Origin: Candidatus Woesearchaeota archaeon
GTDB lineage: Archaea > Nanobdellota > Nanobdellia > Woesearchaeales > UBA525
Reading direction: 5' to 3'
Assembly: GCA_013331575.1 (NCBI GenBank)
Contig: DUGD01000070.1
Coordinates: forward strand, 18,409 to 26,828
DNA length: 8,420 bases
Below, in pieces: positions 1-5,193 of this stretch. The notes below the pieces were generated by a model. The model had not been told where the DNA came from. It saw only the letters and a list, made by a program, of their open reading frames with translations, and did not search any database. Position 1 is the stretch's first letter. Each line of letters opens with the position of its first letter. A program made the translations under genes and the position numbers.

Positions 1-22
1 CGAGCTAAAGCACGAGGTATCA

Positions 23-32
23 CTAATTTAAC
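23..32 (+). promoter_or_regulatory. Possible TATA box for the P-loop kinase gene
   Basis: An A/T-rich box, CTAATTTAAC, lies 39 bases before the first ATG (62) and 54 before the second (77). With the spacing seen at other genes here, transcription would start near position 54, leaving a leader of about 23 bases before ATG 77. It is a weaker match than the CTTTTAAA-type boxes of the minus-strand genes. Confidence 0.35.
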
Positions 33-63
33 GAACAACGAAAACGTCGTCAGCATCCGCAAT

Positions 64-68
64 GGTGA
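64..68 (+). promoter_or_regulatory. Shine-Dalgarno favouring the second kinase start
   Basis: GGTGA, a good archaeal ribosome binding sequence, ends 8 bases before ATG 77. It overlaps the first candidate codons (ATG 62, GTG 65), so it argues that translation begins at 77 rather than 62. Confidence 0.45.
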
Positions 69-76
69 CAACAACA

Positions 77-562
77 ATGAAACGCGCCATCATCATCTAC
101 GGCCCGTCAGGAGCGGGCAAGAGCACACTCGCCGGCAAAATCAGCGGGGAATATGGATACAAACACTGCGATGCCGACGCGTTCAAGCTCATGTTCTCGC
201 CTACGAGAAGCAGGGAGCGCAGCGAGATAGGAGAGAAAATCTGTTTCCATTACACGAAAGAGATGATTGACCGCGGATATGATATCATCATCGAAGCGAT
301 GCCGGAGAAGATGCTATCATCACTCAAACGATCGCTCAAGCAGAAAAAATACAAGATTATCGAGTTATCGCTCATCGCGTCATTGCATAGGTGCATCAAG
401 AACGACGCGATGAGAACGAAAAAACATCATGGTGAAAAAGTCATAACTGAAGTCTACGAACGGCTTGTATATCGCCGCGGGCACGTCATCGACGTGGACA
501 ACAAGACGCCGGCGCAAGTGTTCCGCAGTATCAAGAAATCAGGAATACTAGGACGCGTCTAA
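77..562 (+). CDS. Small P-loop NTPase / kinase (AAA_33 or adenylate-kinase-like)
   Basis: A soluble 161-residue P-loop protein likely to bind ATP and transfer phosphate to an unidentified small molecule or RNA. The Walker A motif GPSGAGKST occupies residues 9-17 and follows directly on the first beta strand (RAIIIYG). A DADAFK stretch near residue 32 resembles the acidic position after strand 2 in zeta-toxin/AAA_33 kinases, and YDIIIEA near residue 68 would be the Walker B strand. The C-terminal DVDNKTPAQVFRSI matches the usual last strand and helix of these kinases. Start 77 is chosen because of GGTGA just upstream; ATG 62 would add five residues (MVTTT). The stop codon overlaps the stop of the opposing cobW gene. 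No substrate-defining motif is recognised; gluconate, shikimate or nucleotide kinases are possible relatives. Family call is firm, function unknown. Confidence 0.8.
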   Translation: MKRAIIIYGPSGAGKSTLAGKISGEYGYKHCDADAFKLMFSPTRSRERSEIGEKICFHYTKEMIDRGYDIIIEAMPEKMLSSLKRSLKQKKYKIIELSLIASLHRCIKNDAMRTKKHHGEKVITEVYERLVYRRGHVIDVDNKTPAQVFRSIKKSGILGRV

Positions 563-1539
563 CGAACGCACGTCTCGAGCGCTTCCTGCCAGCGCTCCTT
601 GTCGACGTCCGTCCCGATGAGGACGATGCGGGTCTCGTGCCTCTCGCCCGGCCTCCAGCTACGGTCGAAGAATGTCTCGATGCGCTTGCCCACCTTGTGG
701 AAGACCATACGCAGGTCTTTTTCTGGCGCGTCGTCGGAGAGATTACCGACGCAGACGATGCCTTTCGCGCGGAAGATCTCAACGGGAAGAAGTCTCGTGA
801 ACTGAGCAAACGAGTCCACACGCAGCGGCCGCTGCTCAGAGATGGACACGGCGGTGAAACCGACCGCGTGCTCATGGTCGTGCTCCTTATCATTACCCTC
901 TTCAAGCCATCGGTCGATATTGAACCGACCTGTGGCGAGCAGGATGTTGAGCGGCGCGCGGCACTTGACAGTACGGAAGATGAAGACGCGCGGGCTCATG
1001 GCGTGAATTTCGCTCTCGAGCCGGTCAAGCTCGTCATCTGCTACCACATCGGTCTTGTTGAGCAGGATGACATCGGCGGCCTTGATCTGCTCCTCCGTCG
1101 TCGGGCCGTGATGCAGCGCGATGTGCAAGTGCTCCGCATCGACCACGGTGATGATTCCGTCGAGCTTAGTGTGCAATCGCATCTCGCCGGTGAGGAACGT
1201 GTTCGCGACGGGCCCCGGCTCCGCCATGCCGCTCGTCTCGATGAGGATGTACTCGATGCCGCGCTCGAGCACCTGCTTGACCGCGCCTACGAGGTCGCCG
1301 CGGATGGTGCAGCATATGCAGCCGTTCGCGAGCTCCACCATCTCGTCCGTGCTCGCGACGATGAGCTCCGAGTCTATGCCCACATCCCCGAACTCGTTGA
1401 CGATGACACCAATCTTGATGCCGTGGTTCTCCGTCAGGAGATAGTTCAAGAGCGTGGTCTTACCGGAGCCCAAGGCGCCGGTGACGATGCTGACAGAGAC
1501 TATCTTTGCCGGCGGGGCATCGTTAGAGGATCCGTTCAT
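559..1539 (-). CDS. CobW/COG0523-family GTPase metallochaperone
   Basis: A 326-residue G3E-family GTPase of the COG0523 group, whose members use GTP to deliver zinc, cobalt or other metals to target proteins. Visible motifs: Walker A GALGSGKTT (21-29), NEFGDVGID (48-56), the metal-binding GCICC signature (73-77), switch II ETSGMAEP (101-108), NKTD guanine specificity (161-164), a histidine-rich linker HDHEH (220-224), and a CobW_C domain from about 226 to the end. Length is normal for the family. The start is set at 1539 because it forms an ATGA overlap with the stop of the upstream HD gene and is preceded by a strong GGAGGGGAG; an earlier in-frame ATG at 1554 would add five residues and lose that ribosome site. 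The 3' end overlaps the kinase stop by four bases. Which metal or client is served cannot be read from the sequence: no Zur-like operator and no cobalamin gene is in view. Confidence 0.93.
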   Translation of the reverse strand: MNGSSNDAPPAKIVSVSIVTGALGSGKTTLLNYLLTENHGIKIGVIVNEFGDVGIDSELIVASTDEMVELANGCICCTIRGDLVGAVKQVLERGIEYILIETSGMAEPGPVANTFLTGEMRLHTKLDGIITVVDAEHLHIALHHGPTTEEQIKAADVILLNKTDVVADDELDRLESEIHAMSPRVFIFRTVKCRAPLNILLATGRFNIDRWLEEGNDKEHDHEHAVGFTAVSISEQRPLRVDSFAQFTRLLPVEIFRAKGIVCVGNLSDDAPEKDLRMVFHKVGKRIETFFDRSWRPGERHETRIVLIGTDVDKERWQEALETCVR

Positions 1540-2189
1540 TCTCTCCCCTCCCATTCGGCGTGGAACCGGTCGATGAACCCTTGCATGTACTCATGGCGTT
1601 CCAACGCTATCGTTCGACCGGTCGGAGTCTGCATCCGGTCCTTGAGCAGGAGAAGCTTCTCGTAGAAGTGGTTGATGGTGTGCGATTGTTTGCTGCGGTA
1701 CTCTTCGAAGGTGGCATGCATCGTCGGCGGGATCGCAGGGTCGTAGATCGGACGTCCTTTGGCGCCGCCGTACGCGAACGTCCGCGCGATGCCGATGGCG
1801 CCTATCGCGTCGAGCTTGTCGGCGTCGAAGACGACCTTGCCTTCGAGCGTCGGCATAATGACTTCGACGCCCGCGCCTTTGTAATCCATCGACGAGATGA
1901 TGCTGGCGATATGGTCCACGTGCTGCGGCGGCGCGCCCACACGCTCGAGGAACTCCCGGGCCGATCTGCCGCCCGCGGCAGTATCACCGCCGTTGAGCTT
2001 CCAATCGGAGATGTCGTGGAGCATGGCAGCGCACTCGACGGTGAACATATCCGCCCCCTCCGCCGCTCCGATGCGCCGCGCGAGCTTGCGCACCCGTGCA
2101 GTATGGTACCAATCATGCCCCGATGCCTCCCCTGAGAGGAGCTCGCGCATGTGCTCTTCGGTCGCTTCCAGAACATACGCTGTATCCAT
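1536..2189 (-). CDS. HD-domain metal-dependent phosphohydrolase
   Basis: A 217-residue HD-superfamily hydrolase, expected to cleave phosphate esters with a divalent metal centre. Metal-site residues are visible: GHDWYH (His25, His29), the MLHDISD motif (His58, Asp59), and FDADKLDAIGAIGIARTF from residue 121, whose Asp is the downstream ligand in the YedJ-like branch. A lysine/histidine-rich C-terminal helix region follows. The frame stays open upstream to an ATG at 2387, but the start is placed at 2189: it begins just before the family's usual N-terminus, and a TATA-like box sits 31 bases upstream, the same spacing as at trmJ and the protease. It is the first gene of a pair with cobW (ATGA overlap). 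The substrate is unknown; relatives act on nucleotides or other phosphorylated metabolites. Confidence 0.88.
   Translation of the reverse strand: MDTAYVLEATEEHMRELLSGEASGHDWYHTARVRKLARRIGAAEGADMFTVECAAMLHDISDWKLNGGDTAAGGRSAREFLERVGAPPQHVDHIASIISSMDYKGAGVEVIMPTLEGKVVFDADKLDAIGAIGIARTFAYGGAKGRPIYDPAIPPTMHATFEEYRSKQSHTINHFYEKLLLLKDRMQTPTGRTIALERHEYMQGFIDRFHAEWEGRE
1543..1551 (-). promoter_or_regulatory. Strong Shine-Dalgarno for cobW
   Basis: On the minus strand GGAGGGGAG ends three bases before the ATG at 1539 and is inside the last codons of the HD gene. It fixes the cobW start and indicates translational coupling across the ATGA overlap. Confidence 0.7.
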
Positions 2190-2210
2190 GTTTGGGACGA
2201 ACGCCACTGT

Positions 2211-2220
2211 GTTAAAAAAG
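2211..2220 (-). promoter_or_regulatory. TATA box of the HD-cobW operon
   Basis: The minus strand reads CTTTTTTAAC; its first base is 31 bases before the A of ATG 2189, which predicts a leaderless or nearly leaderless transcript. The same placement is seen at two other minus-strand genes in the window. Confidence 0.6.
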
Positions 2221-2365
2221 GTTGTGTAGAATTCCCGAACGAACACCTGAACGAGCAAACGATACGTTTTATCGTCAAATAATGGAAGAAACCTGAGAGG
2301 ACGCTGCCTTGGCACAATCCCCGAAGGCGAATCGTGACGAAGCAAGCACGCTGAAGCCACCATGA

Positions 2366-2395
2366 CGAGCCCGCGACAGTGCGACACTGCTCTCG
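2366..2395 (-). other. Short hairpin just after trmJ
   Basis: An inverted repeat with arms CAGTG and CACTG around the 3-base loop CGA (2377-2389), with outer CGAG/CTCG arms possible. It begins about ten bases after the trmJ stop. There is no T-tract after it, so a terminator role is uncertain. The rest of the 216-base spacer 2190-2405 holds only the HD promoter. Confidence 0.3.
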
Positions 2396-2405
2396 CCGCA
2401 GCTTC

Positions 2406-3155
2406 CTACGCGCTCTGCTTGGGTTTTCTCGGGGCGACCTTGAGTGCCCCCTTCGCGTGCAGCACGTTCTTGAGATAGCCGAGGAGCGAATAGCACTCGC
2501 GCTTGGTCAGAAACGCGCGCCCGACCATGTGGCGCCAGACGATGCGCTGTGTCTGCGCCGCTTTCCGGGTCTTCCACTTCATCGCGTCGATAGTCTGGTC
2601 GACGTTAGCGATGAGCGCATCATGCTCGGCGCGGCTCATAGGCCGGTACGGCAGTGTTATCTTGTTCTGCCGTCCCGTGAGAAGCGATAGCTCATAGAGG
2701 AAGACCGTGACGGACTGCGCCAAGTTCATGCTCGGATTGTCCCTGCTCGTAGGGATGGCGCACACGATATCGGCGGAGTTTATCATCTCCTTCGAGAGAC
2801 CCTCGCCTTCGGGGCCGAAGAGGACGCCGATCTTCGTCTTCATGAGATCGACCTCCGATAATCGTTCTCCGAGATCGCGCGGGGTGATAGGGGCACGCAC
2901 CATGTTGTACCCCGTGCTGTTGCGGCCGTGCGTCGCGACGAGGATATCGAACTCCTTGAGGATAGATGCATCGGCGATACGCATGCGCTCGAGCGTCGGC
3001 AGGCCGTGTTTCGCGAGCCATCTGCTTTTTTGCGATACCTCGCACTTCGGCTCGATGAGCACGATATCGTGGAAGTCGAAGTTGGACGCGGCGCGGGCGA
3101 CGCTCCCGAGGTTCTCCGAGTTCTCCGGCTGGTAGAGGAGGAATGTGATGGGCAT
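2406..3155 (-). CDS. trmJ: TrmJ-type SPOUT tRNA 2'-O-methyltransferase
   Basis: A 249-residue SpoU/TrmH-class enzyme of the TrmJ/LasT branch, predicted to transfer a methyl group from S-adenosylmethionine to the ribose 2'-OH of tRNA, in archaeal TrmJ at cytidine 32. The three SPOUT motifs are clear: motif 1 NLGSVARAASNF (15-26) with the catalytic-type Arg; motif 2 LFGPEGEGLS (112-121); motif 3 IPTSRDNPSMNLAQSV (134-149), which forms the SAM-binding knot. A basic helical tail from about 165 to 235 matches the C-terminal extension typical of TrmJ and ends in a lysine-rich segment. The start at 3155 places the first beta strand (ITFLLYQP) at the N-terminus, and a CTTTTAAAC box lies 30 bases upstream; in-frame ATGs at 3188 and 3245 lie at or beyond that box. 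Single gene with its own promoter; a MITE-like element is inserted just upstream. The exact target nucleotide is inferred from family. Confidence 0.92.
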   Translation of the reverse strand: MPITFLLYQPENSENLGSVARAASNFDFHDIVLIEPKCEVSQKSRWLAKHGLPTLERMRIADASILKEFDILVATHGRNSTGYNMVRAPITPRDLGERLSEVDLMKTKIGVLFGPEGEGLSKEMINSADIVCAIPTSRDNPSMNLAQSVTVFLYELSLLTGRQNKITLPYRPMSRAEHDALIANVDQTIDAMKWKTRKAAQTQRIVWRHMVGRAFLTKRECYSLLGYLKNVLHAKGALKVAPRKPKQSA

Positions 3156-3176
3156 AGAGACGAGAGCACGACGCTC

Positions 3177-3186
3177 GTTTAAAAGC
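3177..3186 (-). promoter_or_regulatory. TATA box of trmJ
   Basis: The minus strand reads GCTTTTAAAC, an archaeal TATA consensus. CTTTTAAA starts 30 bases before the A of ATG 3155, predicting a leaderless mRNA. The end of the inserted element, with its target duplication, lies only a few bases upstream of this box. Confidence 0.7.
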
Positions 3187-3191
3187 ATAGC

Positions 3192-3200
3192 GCAACGAAC
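3192..3200. repeat. Left 9-base target-site duplication
   Basis: GCAACGAAC directly abuts the left terminal repeat of the element and is repeated exactly at 3449-3457 on the other side. Confidence 0.8.
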
Positions 3201-3213
3201 GGCTCTTAGGCAA
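3201..3213 (+). repeat. Left terminal inverted repeat
   Basis: GGCTCTTAGGCAA is the exact reverse complement of 3436-3448. A second inverted block, TGTTGTGGC (3230-3238), pairs with 3417-3425, so the ends match over about 35 bases with a gap. Confidence 0.85.
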
Positions 3214-3251
3214 ATCGTTATTTCATGTTTGTTGTGGCGGCGCATATATGA

Positions 3252-3399
3252 GCGCGAAGAAATTCAGTGAATTTCTTGCGCAGGGAGAACATCTCCCTCG
3301 CGTCGTCCTTTTGCGACTGCCGTCGGCTGCGGCCAATGACGGCAGTCTGGATCTGCGCCAAGGTTTGACCACGAAGTGGGCGAACCTAGGAACGGAGTG
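3252..3399 (+). ncRNA. Multi-hairpin core, copy A
   Basis: Four successive hairpins plus a tail. Hairpin 1: arms GCGC, bulged G, AAGAAATTC / GAATTTCTT, GCGC around loop AGT (3252-3281). Hairpin 2: AGGGAGA / TCTCCCT around loop ACA, with outer GCG/GCG arms (3278-3302) that reuse the last arm of hairpin 1. Hairpin 3: GACTGCCGTC / GACGGCAGTC with a 13-base loop (3315-3347). Hairpin 4: AGGTTTG, mismatch, CCAC / GTGG, mismatch, CGAACCT around loop GAA (3361-3387). The tail GGAACGGAGTG is at 3389-3399. The architecture matches copy B at 6351-6499. Whether it is transcribed, and from which strand, is not visible; a folded single-stranded DNA role is equally open. Confidence 0.55.
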
Positions 3400-3435
3400 G
3401 ATACGACGTGACTAAGGCCACAACAATGCTGCTTA

Positions 3436-3448
3436 TTGCCTAAGAGCC
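3436..3448 (-). repeat. Right terminal inverted repeat
   Basis: TTGCCTAAGAGCC, exact reverse complement of the left end at 3201-3213. Confidence 0.85.
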
Positions 3449-3457
3449 GCAACGAAC
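3449..3457. repeat. Right 9-base target-site duplication
   Basis: GCAACGAAC, identical to 3192-3200, directly after the right terminal repeat. Confidence 0.8.
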
Positions 3458-3462
3458 AGAAC

Positions 3463-3487
3463 AAAAAAATTAGTGAGAAAAAAATAA
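3463..3487 (-). terminator. Double T-tract terminator after the site-2 protease
   Basis: On the minus strand two runs of seven T (opposite 3478-3484 and 3463-3469) begin 6 bases after the stop codon at 3491. Archaeal intrinsic termination needs only such T-runs, so transcription probably ends here before reaching the inserted element. Confidence 0.6.
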
Positions 3488-3490
3488 CCG

Positions 3491-4708
3491 TTATAGTATC
3501 GCTTTGGCTATGGGGATGATGAGCAGCACGATGATGATCGCGAGCGTCACCCAGCTGATCTTGGCCCACCACCAGTCGCCCTTGCCGCCCTTCTTGCTAT
3601 CGCCAGTCACCTGGTAGCACGCTTGTCGCAGCATCTGACCACCATCTACGGGGCCGATGGGCAAGAGATTCGCGAGGCCCAAGCCGAGGCTCAGGATGAG
3701 TAGCCACTTGAAGAACTCCTGCAGCCATCGCAATGTGATGATGAGTCCTTGGTACCACACAGCATCCACTTTAGGATCGCGTTTCGCGAGGAGATTGATA
3801 CCGACATACCCTTTGGTGCTCGTCGCATCGTTAGGGTTCTGCGTAGTGAGAACGGAGTACTCCGCGACCACGCCGTCACTCTTCTCCACCGTTATCAAGA
3901 GAGAGTCGCCCGCCCGCACCTTGTCGAGTTGCGCGCTGAGCTGCGCATTATCAACGACTGCTGCGCCATTGATGCCGGTGATTATCATCCCTGCGCCAAG
4001 CGATGCGTTCGCCGCCGGATAATCCGGGACGACGGATGTTATCTCCACACCTGCCGGCATCGTCATGAAGACGAGCAATGGCAAGATGACGAATGCGGAG
4101 AAGAGAGCGAAGAGCAATCCTGTGACGATGTTGCTGAAGGGCCCTGCTGCGAAGAGCGAGTACTTTACAGTCTCGGGCTGTTTCGCGAGCGTCTTCTCAT
4201 CAGGCTCGACGAACGCGCCACCGATGGGACCGAAGATAAGCAACCCCGATGATTTGACGGGGACGTTGTGCGCTCGGCTGACGACGCCGTGGCTGAACTC
4301 ATGGATTACTACGACAATAAAGAGCGCGAGCCACCCGGTGATAAGCGGCACTTTGAGATCGGTGCCAGGAATATGGAACCCTGGAAGGATAGGACTGATG
4401 ACTGCCGGCGCGGCCGGGTTGAACATGAGATTCCACAATCCTGAGAGGAGCGTGAAAACGATAAAGCCCATGCCGACGAAGCCGACACCGAGACCGATGT
4501 AGCCGAGCAGTTGCACGAGACCGCGGTACTTGGTGCCCATCTTCTCCATGAGCTTGAGACCGACCTTGGTCTTATAGAGCCCGATGCCGAAAACCTGCCA
4601 TTCTATCTTGTGCCTCAGGAGGACGATGATAGCGATGATGACGGCGTAGAAGAGGAATGACCAGCTATTCTCAACGAAGAACGCCGGCATGACGGTCGGA
4701 AAAGCCAT
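3491..4708 (-). CDS. Site-2 protease family intramembrane metalloprotease (M50) with PDZ domain
   Basis: A 405-residue polytopic membrane zinc protease of the S2P/M50 family, which cuts substrates within the membrane during regulated intramembrane proteolysis. The zinc motif HEFSH is at 136-140 at the end of a hydrophobic helix (WLALFIVVVI). AAGPFSN (187-193) is the conserved turn of the next core helix, and the third ligand motif LLPIGPVDGGQ is at 348-358, with Asp355. A PDZ-like domain lies between core helices at about 221-290 (VVPDYPAANASLGAGMIITGING). Other membrane segments are near 14-32, 65-90, 194-218, 333-349 and 385-403. The start at 4708 is chosen because CTTTTAAATA lies 32 bases upstream; an ATG at 4807 would add 33 residues and place the TATA box inside the gene. 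No substrate, such as an anti-sigma-like protein, is visible nearby. Confidence 0.93.
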   Translation of the reverse strand: MAFPTVMPAFFVENSWSFLFYAVIIAIIVLLRHKIEWQVFGIGLYKTKVGLKLMEKMGTKYRGLVQLLGYIGLGVGFVGMGFIVFTLLSGLWNLMFNPAAPAVISPILPGFHIPGTDLKVPLITGWLALFIVVVIHEFSHGVVSRAHNVPVKSSGLLIFGPIGGAFVEPDEKTLAKQPETVKYSLFAAGPFSNIVTGLLFALFSAFVILPLLVFMTMPAGVEITSVVPDYPAANASLGAGMIITGINGAAVVDNAQLSAQLDKVRAGDSLLITVEKSDGVVAEYSVLTTQNPNDATSTKGYVGINLLAKRDPKVDAVWYQGLIITLRWLQEFFKWLLILSLGLGLANLLPIGPVDGGQMLRQACYQVTGDSKKGGKGDWWWAKISWVTLAIIIVLLIIPIAKAIL

Positions 4709-4730
4709 ATGAGCCGCTCCGGCCAGGGAG

Positions 4731-4740
4731 TATTTAAAAG
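4731..4740 (-). promoter_or_regulatory. TATA box of the site-2 protease gene
   Basis: The minus strand reads CTTTTAAATA, an excellent archaeal TATA box, starting 32 bases before ATG 4708 and predicting a leaderless mRNA. Confidence 0.7.
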
Positions 4741-4759
4741 TTATCACGAAACTTGACCA

Positions 4760-4923
4760 CAAGCCCATCATCGCCACCGGCTTGAAGGAGGGGCTGAAAA
4801 AACGCAAGCGCGAGAAAGGAGAAACATCCGGACAGCAGGCCCCTCCGTGCGGTCATTGTCATTCCGCACAGCCGGTTCGAACACGAACCCGGCAGGAACC
4901 GCGAACATAGTGAGCGGTTCGCC
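4760..4923. other. Hairpin-rich divergent spacer
   Basis: Between the divergent protease and thiF promoters I see a chain of inverted repeats: CAAGCC/GGCTTG (4760-4784), GGAGGGGC/GCCCCTCC (4787-4794 with 4839-4846), GTGCGG/CCGCAC (4847-4869), GCCGGTTCG/CGAAcCCGGC (4871-4893) and GAACCGC/GCGGTTC (4896-4920). The GGC at 4891-4893 can pair back to 4871-4873 or forward to GCC at 4921-4923, like the shared arms in the multi-hairpin cores. No coding sequence is supported here. It could be a structured RNA or a decayed element; no terminal repeats were found. Confidence 0.4.
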
Positions 4924-5030
4924 GTGGCGATGATATGATCGGGTAAACATAGAAAAAGACACGACGCAGATATACCCTTATGCAAATCGTGCTAGCGGTT
5001 GCTGCGGAGGATGTACTCTCGGCTCGTTTC

Positions 5031-5088
5031 GGGCGCCGTGTTGCCGTCGGGTCCCCCGGCCGATTGGGCCGGACCCGACACGGCGCCC
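5031..5088. other. Large 58-base hairpin
   Basis: GGGCGCCGTG (5031-5040) pairs with CACGGCGCCC (5079-5088), TCGGGTCC (5047-5054) with GGACCCGA (5071-5078), and GGCC (5058-5061) with GGCC (5067-5070). That gives 22 base pairs with bulges of six and three bases and a short loop. It stands about 60 bases upstream of the thiF TATA box. Without a following T-run it does not look like a terminator; it may be a structured RNA, a regulatory cruciform or part of a mobile element. Confidence 0.55.
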
Positions 5089-5147
5089 TCAGTATCGCTC
5101 CAAGGCAGCAGCATACCACCTGATGTTTGCTCACACCACAGATAGCT

Positions 5148-5157
5148 ACATATATAG
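5148..5157 (+). promoter_or_regulatory. TATA box of thiF-like gene
   Basis: ACATATATAG begins 46 bases before ATG 5194, which predicts a short leader of about 15 bases. No clear Shine-Dalgarno precedes the ATG. Confidence 0.5.
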
Positions 5158-5193
5158 AGGCGCTACGACAACGAAGCAATAAACGGTATCACT

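Larger units (their letters stand above)
3201..3448. mobile_element. MITE-like non-autonomous element, 248 bases
   Basis: This stretch has perfect 13-base terminal inverted repeats and exact 9-base direct repeats immediately outside them, the standard footprint of transposition by a DDE-type transposase. It contains no open frame long enough for a transposase. The inside is almost wholly a chain of hairpins (see the core feature at 3252-3399). It sits between the T-tract terminators of the site-2 protease gene and the trmJ promoter, so it should not disrupt either gene. The GGCTCTT ends resemble termini I associate loosely with some ISL3-like elements, but the 9-base duplication does not settle the family. 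The responsible transposase is not in the window. Confidence 0.78.

Noticed and set aside
637..1665. Long plus-strand open frame of 342 codons
   Set aside because: It lies antisense to cobW and reads as low-complexity Arg/Leu/Asp-rich sequence without motifs; the opposite strand carries full CobW motifs.
1560..2135. Plus-strand open frame of 191 codons
   Set aside because: Antisense shadow of the HD hydrolase, Arg-rich, no recognisable domain.
2190..2387. 66-residue N-terminal extension of the HD protein
   Set aside because: It contains the TATA box of the operon and no family-like sequence; the start at 2189 fits both the promoter spacing and the domain.
4709..4807. 33-residue N-terminal extension of the site-2 protease
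   Set aside because: It includes the CTTTTAAATA box, whose spacing fits ATG 4708.
4871..4893. GGTTCGAAC looked like a tRNA T-arm
   Set aside because: The stem does not close around a 7-base loop: the pairing is a longer hairpin with loop AACA, and no anticodon or acceptor arm is placed upstream.
4980..5123. 47-residue open frame starting MQIVLAVAAEDV
   Set aside because: Most of it runs through the 58-base hairpin, so composition is set by pairing; no ribosome site and no recognisable domain.
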